Positions 11,666 through 48,097 are shown, numbered from the stretch's first letter. The stretch is DNA of 64,000 bases from Glandiceps talaboti (GCF_964340395.1 NC_135551.1:12610379-12674378); one strand, 5' to 3'. Made by a program: numbers and translations. The notes: a model not told the origin generated them from the sequence alone.

Positions 11666-12690
11666 TACATGTATATTTTCAAAAGAGGAATTTTGTTTTC
11701 AGTTCAGGAATATATATTAGACTATTGGTCAGTTTCTGAAATTTGTAGCCCACTGGGACTACCAAAGAAAAAAAGTGAAATTTGAGCCCTGAGTTTTATT
11801 TCTGGGGTGCATTGTACTCTAAACTATTATATGGTGACACATATAATATACATACTGAGTTGTTGATTTGGTTCTATGACATAATTAACACATAAATCAT
11901 TATGTAAGACAAGTACAAATATTTATTATAAAATCAATATAACTACTAACCTAGAGGATGATCAATGTGATTTTGATTTTTTTTACAGGCATCTTTTTTT
12001 CATTTCCTTTCATGTTACATGTAGATTTCTGAATTCTTTTTATTTCTTTTGTTACTTTTTCAACACTTCCGTGTCTTTTATGTAGACAGTACACGTTTGT
12101 ATTTCACTATTTACACAACACAAGTAGTCTGTATAAAGCATTCAGCTGATAAAAGATATCCTATGTCCAGGGACCGTACCAGGAAATAGTCCAAAGTTCA
12201 AATAATTGCCATGCAGTGCTCGTTTTTTTTATTGCAGACAGGTATTTCCACAGTAATTATTTCAGTGTCAACAGTGATTTACAGTGATTTAGTGTCAACA
12301 GTGATTTACAGTCATGTACTGCATTATAAAGTACTTAGCCGTTGACAGACGTATACTGTCCACAGTTACTAGCTCTTTTTCCTATCACTAGAGAAAATTT
12401 TGCAGTATAACTTATAGGCATTGAACCTAGTTCCCAAAGATTAATTTTCAAAAGACTAATATTTGTAAATTATTGATCCTTGTATACAGTTTAGTTATAG
12501 AAGATATTTTAGTCACAGAGACTACATATTTTTATTTATTTTTTTTTTTTCAGTCAAATAAATAACAGTTTTGTAATTTAAAGGTATTTTAACAAGTTCC
12601 CAAAGTGTTGCACATTATTGAGTTAGTACATTGTACAGTGTGTGTTAATGTACAACCTAGAATCCTGGTGATTGGGGAATTTGAATTTCG

Positions 12691-12840
12691 ATTTACCCCA
12701 TCTGGAGACTGAGTCTAGTCACTATATACAATGTACAGTATTGACTTATTGTTATGATTTACACCTCCATAGTGGTTTCGAGACCACGTTAGTATCCGTG
12801 GTTTAGACCAGTTGACATTCAGACTACATCTGGGGTAAAT
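12691..12840. repeat. Weak inverted repeat, ATTTACCCCA termini
   Basis: ATTTACCCCATCTGGAGACT on the left is roughly the inverse of the right end, CAGACTACATCTGGGGTAAAT. The arms are about 22 bp with several mismatches. It may be an old MITE; no duplication was identified. Confidence 0.3.
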
Positions 12841-13748
12841 GAGGTACCATTATTAAATAATTTACTTAAAACAGGAAATTGTAAAACTACCAAAGGCATG
12901 GTATCATCAAATATATACGTCTTCACACAGTCAAATATTTATCTTAGCAACACTAAAAATAATGAACAAAGCTAAACAAAAAACAAAATTGCAATTAAAA
13001 ACTGTCTCTATTTGGTATTTTAGTACTTGACTTCTGTTTCAGTTACTGATCTGTCCCAAAGATTTTCAAATTCATGATTCATCTTAATTTTACTGATATA
13101 TTCTTGATGAGTATTTGATATGTTCCTACTTGCCAGACTTGCTACCCATAATGCAATACATGATGGCATGACTGTGACAGTTGGTGTCCCTTCTAAGGTC
13201 AAAGGTCAAGTTCTGAAGTCACTCAGCTTGCACAGTGATATTATATCAGAGTGTAGATCTGTGTTTTTTGACAGAAAACAAATTGACCACTAAAAGATAT
13301 ATTGAGATCAGTGGCCTTGCTCAATAACTTTGATTCTGTGATAAAGTTAGTGACCACCAGCACTGTGTATTGAATTTCTGGTTCCTGTCTATAATAGACT
13401 ATTTGTGTAGGTGCAGAAAATTAATTGTCTGATGTGTGTCCCAACGTCATATCCTGTTGTGGTCTGTGACGTTGATGTGGTTCAGAACTCACAATTCACT
13501 ACAGTGTGTAGTACAAGTAGGGATACCGTTATAATGCTGGCTGCAGATTGTATTGTTGACAACAGGTTGATTCATTGTATGACTTACAAGTTACAGTAGC
13601 CAACTACAGGTAATTCTAGTCATTATCCATCAGCCATGAGTCGATCTTGGTAACCAAGACAACATGTGCATGACAGACAAACGGTTCTCATCTTTGTTTT
13701 ATACATTTCGATGTCATAATAGGGTATCAATAGTTTACTGCATCAATG

Positions 13749-13944
13749 CAATCTGATTGAAATCTGATGTGGTGAGATACTTTACATATTTACCACTATT
13801 TCCACCATTTTGAGTTGTTTGTTTTTGTTCCATGTTAATGCCGCCTTCGATCACTCGGAACAAAAACAAACGACACAAAACGATGGAAATAGAGGTAAAT
13901 AAAGCATTTAGCCGCTGTCACCACATCTGATTTTAATCAGATTG
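13749..13944. mobile_element. Mutator-like MITE, CAATCTGATT termini, 9-bp duplication
   Basis: The element begins CAATCTGATTGAAATCTGAT and ends ATCTGATTTTAATCAGATTG. Both sides carry GCATCAATG (13740-13748 and 13945-13953), a perfect 9-bp target duplication. The interior is palindromic: TTACCACTATTTCCACC against GGAAATAGAGGTAAATA, and TTGTTTTTGTTCC against GGAACAAAAACAA. Related copy at 15138. The 9-bp duplication fits Mutator-like elements. Confidence 0.85.
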
Positions 13945-14433
13945 GCATCAATGTAGAGTGTACGATAGTAAAAGATACCCTATTTGACCAGGTTAATTCT
14001 GTGCATTAAGTACAGTCATAGAGTTGTGATAGTTGTGTTGGTACAGACACCCCCACCAGGTTAACTCCTGTACTATGTAAGATGAGACTGTTAATCATGT
14101 AATGTCCATATACTGGTATGTATAAAGTCTACCAATACAATAGTGTTTACTATGCAGGCTGACAGGGATTTTGACCTTCCTTGTATGTAGTCATGTAAAT
14201 CACACATTCTTGTATCCTTTACAAGTAGGAATTATTGACTTATAGTTATACCCACCTGTATTTTTGCTGTGTATTTCCTTCTTACACACCTCTACAGGTG
14301 TTCTGAATTATTTTGTAAAGGTTCACATTTGACATGTTTTGTTGCAGAATGCCAATTTTTGAGTCTTTGTTCTTTGTGGCAAAAACCCATACATCATTAC
14401 ATGTAGCAATTAGCATGACTATATCAGTTTATC

Positions 14434-14547
14434 CACAGGCACTCGAATCAATCTGTATGATTTGGGGAGGAAAAATGTATATGAATATGTCTTATTCACT
14501 ATACATTTAAAAAAAAAAAATCATAGACATTGATTCGAGTGCCTGTG
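14434..14547. mobile_element. hAT-like MITE copy 2, perfect 8-bp duplication
   Basis: The ends are CACAGGCACTCGAATCAATC and ATTGATTCGAGTGCCTGTG. The flanks AGTTTATC (14426-14433 and 14548-14555) are identical. It is 114 bp and homologous to the element at 11156-11271, with a different centre. The 8-bp duplication supports the hAT assignment for the family. Confidence 0.85.
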
Positions 14548-15137
14548 AGTTTATCCATACATTGTAGACAATTTCTTCTCCACTGTCTATGGTTAATCAT
14601 AATACTAGCATACATTGTACATGTTCATTACATGTATTTAGTGAGACAGTAAATCTAAATCACAGATCACAGTGTAATTAGGCTATGATATTGGTATAGG
14701 TATAGGAAGAAGAAAAGAGTTATTTCTCCGGTCAGACAGTTTGTCTAAAATGGTGCGATGACGCAATTTTTTTTTTTTAATTCTCAACAAACCTGTCACT
14801 CAGTCTACTAAGTGTATTTGTGGCCGTTACTGTTCTTTTTTTTATTTAGTACTTTTAATACAGCAGGTGTGTATGTAGGGTAGATGTCATTTGCCTGTTA
14901 ATGATTGGCTCTGCAGTTGTCTTCACTGAAGTAGGGAGCGTTATTTTTGTGTTTCCCCACGGATCCACAGACTGCATGGGCTTGACAAACACACACAAAA
15001 CAAGACTGATGTGAGGGTATTTAAGTGATGTGCACACTGACTAGAAACAATCCTTCTTTTTTTGGCCTAGTATTGATATTTATAATCTCTCAATTTTGTA
15101 GCCATCAATTAAAAGTACACTTAGGGAAATAAATACC

Positions 15138-15312
15138 CAATCTAATTAAAATCTGATGTGTTGAAAGCAGCAAGATGTCTTTATTTACCTTTATTTTCAC
15201 CGCTTTGTGTCGTTTATTAATTTTGTTCCGCTGGGTGGGACGGCAGGTATGGAAATAGAGGTAAATAAAGCCATCTAGCCGCATTCACCACATCAGATTT
15301 TAATCAGATTAG
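15138..15312. mobile_element. Mutator-like MITE, CAATCTAATT copy
   Basis: Same family as 13749-13944: CAATCTAATTAAAATCTGAT at the left, ATCAGATTTTAATCAGATTA at the right, and the shared interior GGAAATAGAGGTAAATAAAG. Flanks ATAAATACC and ATAAATATT match at 7 of 9 positions, suggesting a decayed 9-bp duplication. Confidence 0.7.
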
Positions 15313-15499
15313 ATAAATATTCAGTCAACTGTTATACTTTTGTACATAAGGTACTGAGAGAGTGCGTTACAATGTTTGTGTTTATAGAATACCGTGGTAT
15401 TGTGATCTAAGAATTATATACAGTACGTAATACTTATGAAGTCTACTCCACAGTGTGTTGTTTAACTCTTTGAATACAAGACATGGCAGTGTCATGACC

Positions 15500-15835
15500 T
15501 GTGTGCATTCTATAGAGGGTACTGGCCTCACTATAGTATATGTGTATATCTGATGCATGTACATCTATATGTATAGGACTGTGGTTAAATGAAAGCAGGT
15601 ACATTGTATAGCATCTCTGTGTGTATAATATCTACCATACAGGGTCTGTGGTCAAATACAGGTACCCACACCTGGTTTAATGGCCTCACTATACAATCAT
15701 GTATATTTAATACAGGTATGTTTAAAACACTACATGTAGTCCTACAGGTCTGTGGTCAAGTTACACATTACATGGCCTTACCATGTATCATGTCTGATGT
15801 ACAGGTCTGTGGTCAAAATAACACCTGGTATGGCC
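15500..15835. repeat. Degenerate tandem repeat with CAGGTCTGTGGTCAA motif
   Basis: The motif GTCTGTGGTCAA followed by ATGGCCT recurs at least three times at uneven spacing of roughly 60-120 bp, with a GACTGTGGTTAA variant. It reads as old tandem duplication. The 88-residue open frame across it is not supported as a gene. Confidence 0.55.
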
Positions 15836-16794
15836 TTAATTACTATATGTATTAAAAATTGTTGAAGGAGTGTAATAATTCAAAAAATATATCATAGCTC
15901 ATTAGGTTTGATATTTTAAATATCTCATATCTAGTAATAGACTGTAAGAGCTACATTGTGTCGTTCCACCCTCACTGGCCTCCTCTCAAAGGGGTTGACC
16001 GATGTGTGAGGGCGCCCTGTCACAGCGTACCTTACAGACTAATCTAACAAAATATTGGGAAAAAAGTCAAACAGTGTACAGTCACTACTGATGATATAAT
16101 AGACTCTTGTGTATTCAAGCTAGGGAGTAGGGTTAGACCCCCTAGCACAGTACTTTATTTGTATCATCCACCACAAATGGCAACTGCACTGTTGTTGTAC
16201 ACCTGCTCCAAAACATTATTGAATGTTTATGATTTTATCATAATGAAAAAAATCACAATCTAGTCATGATAGGGGAGGGGTATAGCCCTCCCCCCTTCAT
16301 TTTCTTCACCAAGGACCCTCTTTATACACTGCCATATTAGAAAGTCTTTTTTTTTCACAGCCCACTGATTTTAAAACCCCATTTATGTTACAATCCTTAG
16401 AGACTGCTTTTGATCATGAAACTATAGACCCTGTCATTAAACGGTGACTCTCTGATCTTTTTACAATAGAACACAGCTACTTAGTATTTCAGTCACATCT
16501 CAAAACCACATAGTTTCTGAGGTCATAACCTCCATTTACTTTAGGATTAGAAAAAACTTTAACCTATTGAATAGTCTACCTTCAGACCCTGAATTACGTT
16601 GGTTTGTGTGTGTGTGTGTGTCAGTTTTTGACATAAATACCATTTGATAGTCCACATATCTGTGTACCAAGCTGTCAAAATGAGCTGTACCAGAGTCTTC
16701 TGTTGTTTTTGCTGCGTGAAAGGAAAGAAACAGAGGTACTGTTTAAAAGCTAGTAGAACTAGTAAAGAAGAATTGGTGTACATGTAAGTTACCT

Positions 16795-17480
16795 TTACAA
16801 ATTACAATGACTTGTTGACATTTTGTATACGGTAGCTTTTTGTAAAGTTTCTAGGAGTGTAAAATTTCGATCCAGTTTTTACTGACATCCACACAGTTAA
16901 AGTTAGTATCATGAAGTTACATGTAGGTGTTAGCAAATAATTGTATATTTGTGATTTGATCTCAGTGTAAAATATACCTTTACAATGACCTGTCGACATT
17001 TTGTATAGCTTTTCCTCAGTTGTTGGATTGTAAAATTTTATCTAGGTTTGGCCGATAACCACGCAGCCGAAGTTAGTGTGATGCTAGGAAATAATTGTAT
17101 TTGTGATCTGATGTCAGTGTAAGTTACCACTACAATGATTCGTTGACATTACATACATCTTTTTTTTGTCAGTGATGTTAGGTTGTAAAGTTTCGTCAAG
17201 TTTTTACTGATGGCCACACAGTTAAAACTTAGTATGAAGTTACTTGTAGGTATTTGGAAATAATTGTATTTTTAATCTGATCTGGTGTTACAAGCTATTA
17301 CCCCACTACTACATTGTATTTACCAGTAAAGAGAAAACATTGATCTATAGTTAATTTACCATTACAATGATCTGTTGACATTTTGTATGACAAAAAAATC
17401 AGTGTTGTGAGGTTGTAAAATTCCATCTAGTGTTTACAAATATCCACACAGTTAAAGCTAGTAGAAGTTAGATATTTGTT
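16795..17480. repeat. Degenerate tandem repeat, about 4 units of 150-230 bp
   Basis: The phrase TTACAATGA followed by TTGACATTTTGTAT recurs near 16803, 16981, 17132 and 17363. Each is followed by GGTTGTAAAATTT-like and CCACACAGTTAAAG-like phrases. The copies are diverged, so the duplications are old. No coding signal. Confidence 0.6.
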
Positions 17481-18301
17481 ATTGTATTTAGATTTGAAGA
17501 AACTCCTTTGTTAATTTGACTGGAAGCAATGTGAATGGAGATTTAAATTTTTTATTTATTTTCCCCCTCATCATAGGAAAACTAGAATTTCAAATCCCAT
17601 GATTGACATGGATTCCAGACTATTTGTTTATGTTTCTTTAGAGAGTTCAGTGTGAGGTACAGGGGATATTGTTTCTATTGTACTGTCGTCAGCAGCCACC
17701 CAGCACTGATAACACCTGTTATCTTAAAATTATCTGAAAATAGATCTGACTGTTTGATTGTCATTGTACACAATACATTGGAGTTGTCATGTATTTCCAA
17801 AGTTCATTTCCTGGTTGACAACCATGTTTGTTTTGCTGTTTAAGATTCAACCCATGAAAAAATACCAGTGTGTTTAATTGAACATAATACAACCCATGAA
17901 TAAAATACCAGTGTGTTGGGAACCATTAGTTAAGACTTCATGCAATGACAAAATTAGGTCACAGATGCAACTGATACAAAAACAACAGTGGGTACACTTC
18001 TATCAGTTTGTTTATACATTTTCTGTCTGTATGGAAGTTATAAAGTAACAGTAACATTAAGACTAGATCATTATAATGTACAGCATTCTATCAGTAAACG
18101 GAGTTATGGGGTCCTGGCTCATGTGGTCTTTATGCTTTGATAAGTTAATTATCAGACATTCAATTTCATCATCTGTGGTACTCCTGATATATTTTGTGAA
18201 AAGGGTACTGAGCTGACGTAGCAAACTTCAAACTTGACAAGATAATGTTAGTAATAATTAAATCTAACTTCATATCCACATGTATATCTGATTTATTTCA
18301 G

Positions 18302-38104
<19,803 letters not shown>

Positions 38105-39170
38105 GTCTACCCTGACCTCCCTGTCAGCAAGTGTTCTATTCTAAATACCTTAACAAAGCAGACTTATCCATTGTATATGTAGGGGTGATAGCTTCTCATC
38201 AAATGTGATGTCATCCCAAACTGAAGGTATACCCAGAACAGTATTTAATGACCTTGTACTGCAAGGGATATATAAATGGAGTGCTTATGTTTTGAGGAAA
38301 AAACTCATATATTCAAAACTGGTTATGAAGCATTCTCCACACGATTCATTCATAAGAATGACTATACAAGACTGGCACTGTGACCACTTTCACAGTCTCT
38401 GATACATGGCCAGAGAGAGAGAGGGGAGTGTATTTATATTATATAGGATAATATGGTGAGTGCATTGTAAAGATCTAAGTTTACAGAATATCCTCCAAAA
38501 CACAGATATTAATGTATGTACTATACCTATAAGAATTAGCTGAGTTGTATCCTATGCTGAATCTGGTTCAGAGGTCAAAGGCAGCATACCTTTACTTGAA
38601 ATGTAGTAACATAATGGCACTGAGATATTAGCAAATCGGCCACATAGCGACTCAATGACTAGTATGTATGTGCTTCCTATTTACTATGCGGTGTTTTTTT
38701 TGTGGTTTTACCCACGGATGCATTGCGGTACAATAACTATGCATGCGCATTCTTGACGTGAACGGCACTATCTACAATATCATCATGAGGCAGCCGGTCA
38801 CAAATGAATCTACCCAGCACAAGTATATGGACTTTGCCTACGGTAGTTATGATTATACAAATACAGGAGGGTAATCCCACATTTTATCAAGGAAATCATT
38901 TAGAGATACCATTGCAAAGCATTTTAGTACAAGTAAAACCTTCATGGTCTCCTTAATTTTGTCAAGGACGTGCAAGCCTAAATAGCCAGGATGTGAGACC
39001 CTAAATAGCCAGGATGTGTGACCCCTAAAAGAAATGTATGTGATATTCCTATGAAGACAAACATACAAACTATTCATAAATATACAAATTGGTAAAATTA
39101 TCACCTGTCGCATTCACATTGTCAATACAGAGACTCTATTTTATACTTATGAGCATTAATAAATTTTCTA
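38105..39170 (+). other. Probable CNK 3' UTR
   Basis: No further coding exon is needed after the TGA at 38102-38104. The first AATAAA downstream that is not inside a repeat is at 39158-39163, giving a 3' UTR of about 1.1 kb. Short frames in this stretch have no support. Confidence 0.45.
39158..39163 (+). terminator. Candidate CNK polyadenylation signal
   Basis: AATAAA within GCATTAATAAATTTTC, about 1055 nt after the stop. Other AATAAA motifs follow at about 39752 and 41821, so this choice is tentative. Confidence 0.35.
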
Positions 39171-39316
39171 AATTACTATTGATGTAAAACAAGTGTATAC
39201 TCATTACAACAGCTGTAACATTAGAGATTTCTCTCCAGGCTTGTATAGAGTAGCTATGGTGAGTTCCATCATATGATTTCTAAAAAACAATAGAAATGAA
39301 TTAGCATAACAGTAGT

Positions 39317-39926
39317 TGTTTAGTCTATAGACCAGCCGTTGGGTTTGAATCTGAACATCTCTGTACTCTGTCTAGTTTGAATGAGAAATCATAAACCAAG
39401 AGTTGTTCATTCAAATGAGTAAACCCCCCCAAGTGTTTGAATGACGTAAACAGTGTGTAAGTAGCAGCCTGATAATCATCCAGACAAATGTACCAACCAT
39501 ATTTGGGCATTATGTAAATCATCTTGACAAATGTACCAACTATATTTGGACATTATGTAAATCATCTTGACAAATGTAGCAACTATATTTGGACATTATG
39601 TAAATCATCTTGACAAATGTACCAACTATATTTGGACATTATGTAAATCATCTTGACAAATGTACCAACTATATTTGGGCATTATGTAAATCATCTTGAC
39701 AAATGTACCAACTATATTCATGATATTTGGACATTATGTAACTGCCCCCCAATAAAACACTAACTTGTAATTGGGGCAGAATTCTGTGATTGATTAACAA
39801 AGCCACGGTGTTAATAGCTGTGTGGGTTTGTTTGAAACTGAAATGTCATCAACGGATCCTCATTGAGCTAGACGTGAGGTAAAGAGATTTCTAGATTCAA
39901 AGCCAATGGCTAGTCTCTAGACTAAA
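39317..39926. mobile_element. MITE of about 610 bp, TAGTCTAKAGACYAGCC ends
   Basis: The left end TAGTCTATAGACCAGCCGTT, GGGTTTGAATCTGAA is mirrored at the right by TTCTAGATTCAAAGCCAATG, GCTAGTCTCTAGACTA. Arms are about 46 bp. The same arms form the 91-bp hairpin at 37599. The interior holds a 43-bp tandem array. Confidence 0.65.
39482..39740. repeat. 43-bp tandem repeat, about 6 copies
   Basis: The unit contains ACAAATGTACCAACTATATT then TGGACATTATGTAAATCATC. Copies are nearly identical, and the last has a CATGATATTTGGACA variant. Inside the element at 39317-39926. Confidence 0.88.
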
Positions 39927-39999
39927 TGTTGTTATGCAAATTTCCTATAACACTATCATTACTATTTGGGAAGAATAGGTATAGCATTCAGATCCATGA

Positions 40000-43320
<3,321 letters not shown>

Positions 43321-43321
43321 T

Positions 43322-43758
43322 ACCCAAAATTGTGAAATTGTGAACAGCTTCAAGTTCTCAGGATCTATTATTTCTGATGATTTAAAGAGGGATAAGAATA
43401 CTGATAACATCAGGAAAAGGGCACAGCAACATCTTTACTTTCTAAGGCAGTTAAGAAAGTTCAGAATTAATAAGACTAAGAGTACAATGGTTCAATTCTA
43501 CAGCAGTTATTGAAAGTTTACTAACTGTTTCGATAATAGTTTGGTTTGGAGCTGCATCCAAAGGTGATAAACTGAAGCTGAACAAGATCATGGCCACTGC
43601 ATCAAAAGTTATTGGCACAGATTTGCCCTCTCTTGAAAATCTCTACCACCAACGAATTGTCTATAGAGCCTCTCTTATTGATAGTGACAGTATGCATCCC
43701 ATAAATTTCCTTTTTCAGTTGATCCCTCTATCTTCTTTGCCCATAGCTTTCCCTAAAT
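43322..43758 (+). pseudogene. Decayed non-LTR retrotransposon RT C-terminus
   Basis: Two overlapping frames encode the region after the reverse transcriptase core of jockey/CR1/Rex-type LINEs. The first has FKFSGSIISDDLKRD and RKRAQQHLYFLRQLRK, ending near MVQFYSSY at a stop. The next frame carries ESLLTVSIIVWFG, ATASKVIGTDLPSLENLY and MHPINFLFQL, then a stop. One frameshift at about 43508 and loss of all upstream domains make it a dead fragment. No clear tail or duplication was seen. Confidence 0.82.
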
Positions 43759-43961
43759 AAAAATATGATCCGGCAATAAAGTATACATACATTATAACAC
43801 AACTAATGTTGTGCAGAACAAAGTAGTATTGATGTCTGGACCTGCATTCCGCCATCTTTACTTTGTTTTTCCTAGTGTATTTTAAAAATGCAAATTGGCA
43901 ATAAAATATATTATTTTTATTAGGAAGATAGACAGAACGTATGTACGTACGTGTATGTACA

Positions 43962-44083
43962 TACATACACAGTACTTGTATACAGACATACATACATACA
44001 TACACACACACATACATACATACATACACACATACATACATACATACATACATACATACAGACAGACAGACAGACAGACAGAC

Positions 44084-44126
<43 letters not shown>

Positions 44127-44128
44127 TG
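43962..44128. repeat. (CATA)/(CAGA) microsatellite
   Basis: CATACATA blocks with CACACA, then ACAG/ATAG tetranucleotides. Not coding. Confidence 0.93.
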
Positions 44129-44308
44129 GATTGATAGATGGCCTTAGACTGATGATTTATACTGTTTATATTTAAACCCCATCTCCTGTTACATGTATAT
44201 AGGCTTGAGGATGAGAATATCTGAAAAGTCTAAAACAATGTTTCACAATGAGTGGCCAAAGAATATTCAAAGCACAGTATGAGTGGCCATATATATTCAT
44301 CACATTTT

Positions 44309-45740
44309 TAGCACAACTGAACTGAGGTTCAGTAGTGCTATAGGGATCGCCCGGCGTCTGTCTGTCTGTCTGTCTGTCTGTCTGTGTGTGTGTGTAAACA
44401 ACTTAAAGTCAAAAACTGCTGAACCGATTGCCATGATATTTGGTGGGTCCATTACCTTGGGAAATTGTTCAAATCAAAATGATCGCATCACAGGTGTGTG
44501 ATTTGGGTCAAAAAATTTGATTTTTGGTCAAAAAACTTAAACTCAGAAACTACTGGACAGATTGGTGTGAAATTTGGTGGGAAGATTCTTAAGGGGGTGT
44601 AAAGTAAGATTTGTTCATGACATGATGATTCCATCAGTGATATGCAAATTAGGGCTAAAAATGTGTCTTTTTTGGTTAAAAATCTATAATTCCAAAACTA
44701 CTTAGCAGATTGGGCTGAAATTTAATGGGAATGCATCTAGGGATGTATGGTCGAAGATATATTAAGCATACCATGATTCCATGAGTGATATGCAAATTAG
44801 GTGTAAGAATGTTCATTTTTGGTCAAAAACTTATATCTCAAAAAGTACTTGGTCAATGAGTCTGAAACTTGGCGAGATGTTTCTGAAACTGTTATTCTGC
44901 AGATTTTCTTCACAAAATTGGCCCTAGCGAGATGTTTCTGAAACTGTTATTCTGCAGATTTTCTTCACAAATTTGGCCCTAGCGACCATGACCACGCCCT
45001 TTAGCAACAACCAAATGGCAGTATATTTTGGTCAAATAACAACATCATGTGGTAGGCAAGTGAGTAAACATTCAAAAAATGTATGCAAATGTGCCTAGCA
45101 ACTATGACCACGCCCATAGCAACAGCCAAACGGTGGTGTATTTCACAAAGATAACAACAGGGTTTAATAGACAATTGAATAAACATTCAAAAAATGTATG
45201 TAAATTTGCATAGCAACAAGACCACGCCCATAGCAACAGCCAAATAATCACGTATATTGCAAAGATAACAACAGGAATAGAAAGACAAATGAATAAACAT
45301 TCAAAAAATGCATGCAAATACCCTAGTAACCATGACCACGCCCATAGCAACAGCCAAATGGTGGTGTATTTCACAAAGATAACAACAGGGTTTAATAGAC
45401 AATTGAATAAACATTCAAAAAATGTATGTAAATTTGCCTAGCAGCAAGACCACGCCCACAGCAACAGCCAAATGATCACGTATATTGCAAAGACAATATC
45501 AGGAATTCATACACAAGTGAACAAAAACATACACAAATGTATGCAAATATATCTAACAACACGACCACGCCCATAGAAACAGCCAAATGATAGCATTTAT
45601 CGTAAAAGATAGCAACATGGTTGGATAGACTTGGATAGTTATTCAGCAAATGAACACATATTGTTAGCATGGACTAGCATATGGATAAACATTTTTAAAA
45701 ACTGTACAGTTGTGCTACAACGCCATTGGTGGTATTTTTT
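44309..45740 (+). mobile_element. Composite Helitron-like element, copy B
   Basis: Same organisation as copy A at 6677-8080: left hairpin TAGCACAACTGAAC/GTTCAGTAGTGCTA (with a different loop, TGAG), GGGATCGCCCGGCG, a TCTG microsatellite, about 150-bp degenerate repeats, then the CCACGCCCATAGCAACAG array. CAGTTGTGCTA lies at 45707-45717. Indels include a local duplication of about 55 bp (GAGATGTTTCTGAAACTG, twice near 44873 and 44930). No ORF was identified. Confidence 0.75.
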
Positions 45741-48088
45741 TTATTACACTTTACTGTCCCCAAACAGGCAATTATCTACACGATTAACAAACAAACTAAA
45801 ACATGTGCACACTTGCATGACCTTATAATGAAATGCAATTCTAAAAATAGGAAAACAGAAATGAAGCTTTGGGGCAGATACAATAAAAGTCATGAAGACA
45901 GCATGACATATCATTTATCACCAATGTGTAAATGATATCAAGTAAAATAATGAAAGTAATGAAAGTAAGCCAAAATCCACATGCTGCAGTCAACTAACTA
46001 GTTCAACTACCTGTATGTATAGTTTTTAGGGGAAGTGTGTGATTATTTAGTGGGTAGGCTTGCTTTCCCTCTAACTGTTTTTGTGAGTGTGACGTAAAAA
46101 ATGTGAACCTTCTCATTGAAGGAAACATTTGAAGGCTATAGGGGTCGGATGGATGGATGAATGGATGGATACATACATACATACATACATACATACATAC
46201 ATACATACATACATACATACATACATACATACATACATGCATACATACATACATACATACATACATACATACATACATACATACATACATACATACATAC
46301 ATGTCCTGGTGGACTAAAATTACAAGCACAAATGCTATAAACAAAGGGTCAAATGTTTACATACATACAGCTAGAAAACTGAAGTCAAAAGTCCCGGAAA
46401 TATTGAAAATTGACAACTTGGAAACCACGTTGGCCAAAATAAGGGGATTAAAATTGTAAGTTCATTCAAAGAAGGGAAGAGGGGGGGGGGGGTCATTCCT
46501 CAGTACAATGCTTAAACAGATTTAAACTGAATGTCTTCCGTAACACAATAATTACTATACAATCATTCATTATGCAAATGACTCATTAAAACTGAAAGCT
46601 ACATCTTAAGAATGCACGCTTCAAATTGAATATAATTTGGTACATCCTTAAAGCACAGATATCATGAAAAACCTATTGATATAGCTTAATGACTGAAAAT
46701 TTCAATTATGTAAATGAGTCATTAAAACACAGACAATTAAGAAGGTGATTACAACTACAAGGTAAATATGTTAGTTGTGGTGTGAGGAGAGGAACAGGCC
46801 TCAGAGCAGTAAATGGAGAACAGCGTGGCAAGATATTCTAGATAATGTGGTAGACTGGAGATATTTACCTCAGTCCTTAGCTTGTCAGTTGTGTACTCAT
46901 CTAGTCTGTGGGAGTTCTGGCCTTCAGCTCAGCCAATGACATCCAAAATACAGGCATTGATTTAACAGAAACAGAAACTCACTGTGATGGTAATATGTGG
47001 GAAACAATAAATGGTGAGATCTTACTACAGAAAAATTCGGCATTAAAATATTTTTTCATTCAAATATTTGAACGGGGGAGGGGGTGTAATATTTTAGAGA
47101 CAGGAAATTGAGGGAAGGGTCATTTTTAGCACAGCGGACTGGGGAGGGTAACATTTTATTCCACAAACTGGGCTTGGTTTCCCCCACCCTACTCCCCCTT
47201 GTAATTACTGGAGGCTTCCGTAGATCATCATGTACCGTGAAGCATACTAGTTATACCAATGAAATGAAGGAGTTGAAACTTTACAGCAGTGTCCACCTAG
47301 GAGGGTATGACGTCACAAATTCTCAGAATGACCCTAGAGGGCGGGTCAAACTAGGCTATATGACGATATTCATGAACTTGAAAAATTGGACATTAAAATT
47401 AATTTCAAAAGTTATACAGATGAAAATTAAATGCAGTAAGTGGTAGACCTCAATTTAAACATCTTGTCAATCTGATTCATTAAAAGTATATTGTTCTTTA
47501 AGCTAACGTCTCCTTCAACCATTTTAAAGGGCATAGACTTAATAGAAAACGGGATTATATTAAGTTATAAGTCGAAAACCAGTCCTTTGCTATTGGTGAC
47601 TAACCCCAGTACCTAATAATAGTACAGTTCACGGTATACATTGGTAGTATAACACCTGGAATATAATACATTACATGTTTAAACAGTGTTTGTACTTACT
47701 TTCCTCCTATACATACGATTAAATTCAATGCGATGGATTGAATGTGTAATTACTGTGTTTGGGTTCAGACATGATGTTGTTTATACCTGTCTCCAACCAC
47801 CTAGTTAGAGAAATGAATATATTTTATTGCAATAGCTCACATGGCTGTTAAGACAATAGGTACTGATATCGTATGTCTGGAGATGTCATTCAAGTTAAAG
47901 TTTAGTGACTTTTATTTCATTTCTGTGACGCTCATAATCATGCATGACCTATTGTTACCTCAGTTAGCTCATCCCCTATGTGACTTATTGTGATTTAATT
48001 ATTGTGACGACCATATAGAGTAGCATGTTTGAGCAACTTGGGTTTTGACCGCGGAGCAGGGAGCACCTGTCTCTCGTAGCTCTGGGCT
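45741..48088. other. Intergenic, no gene seen
   Basis: Contains an (ATAC)n tract and short G runs (about 46480-46492). The open frames at 46908-47446 are under 115 codons, have no recognisable motifs and no clear splice context. I do not call them genes. Confidence 0.55.
46170..46301. repeat. (ATAC)n microsatellite
   Basis: About 33 tetranucleotide units, with one GCAT interruption, preceded by a short GGAT run. Confidence 0.95.
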
Positions 48089-48097
48089 TTAATAAAG

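Larger units (their letters stand above)
10998..11791 (-). mobile_element. CAGGACTT MITE, second copy, split by nested insertion
   Basis: Reverse-complemented, the two ends (10998-11155 and about 11740-11791) align with the intact copy at 2273-2564. Shared strings include CATGGGGCTACCATAATTTG, GCCCACTCAG and AGCCCACTGGGACTACC. The interruption is the 116-bp hAT-like MITE at 11156 plus the CATA/CA microsatellite. This gives a clear relative order of insertions. Confidence 0.65.

Noticed and set aside
11259-11739. Long His-Thr-Tyr open frames
   Set aside because: Pure read-through of a CATA/CA microsatellite.
38702-38800. NRF1-like ATGCATGCGCATT near 38745 as a promoter
   Set aside because: A single weak match within the probable CNK 3' UTR, with no first exon or CpG-rich stretch downstream.
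47108-47446. 112-codon open frame
   Set aside because: No recognisable domain, no promoter or splice context, and repeats flank it.
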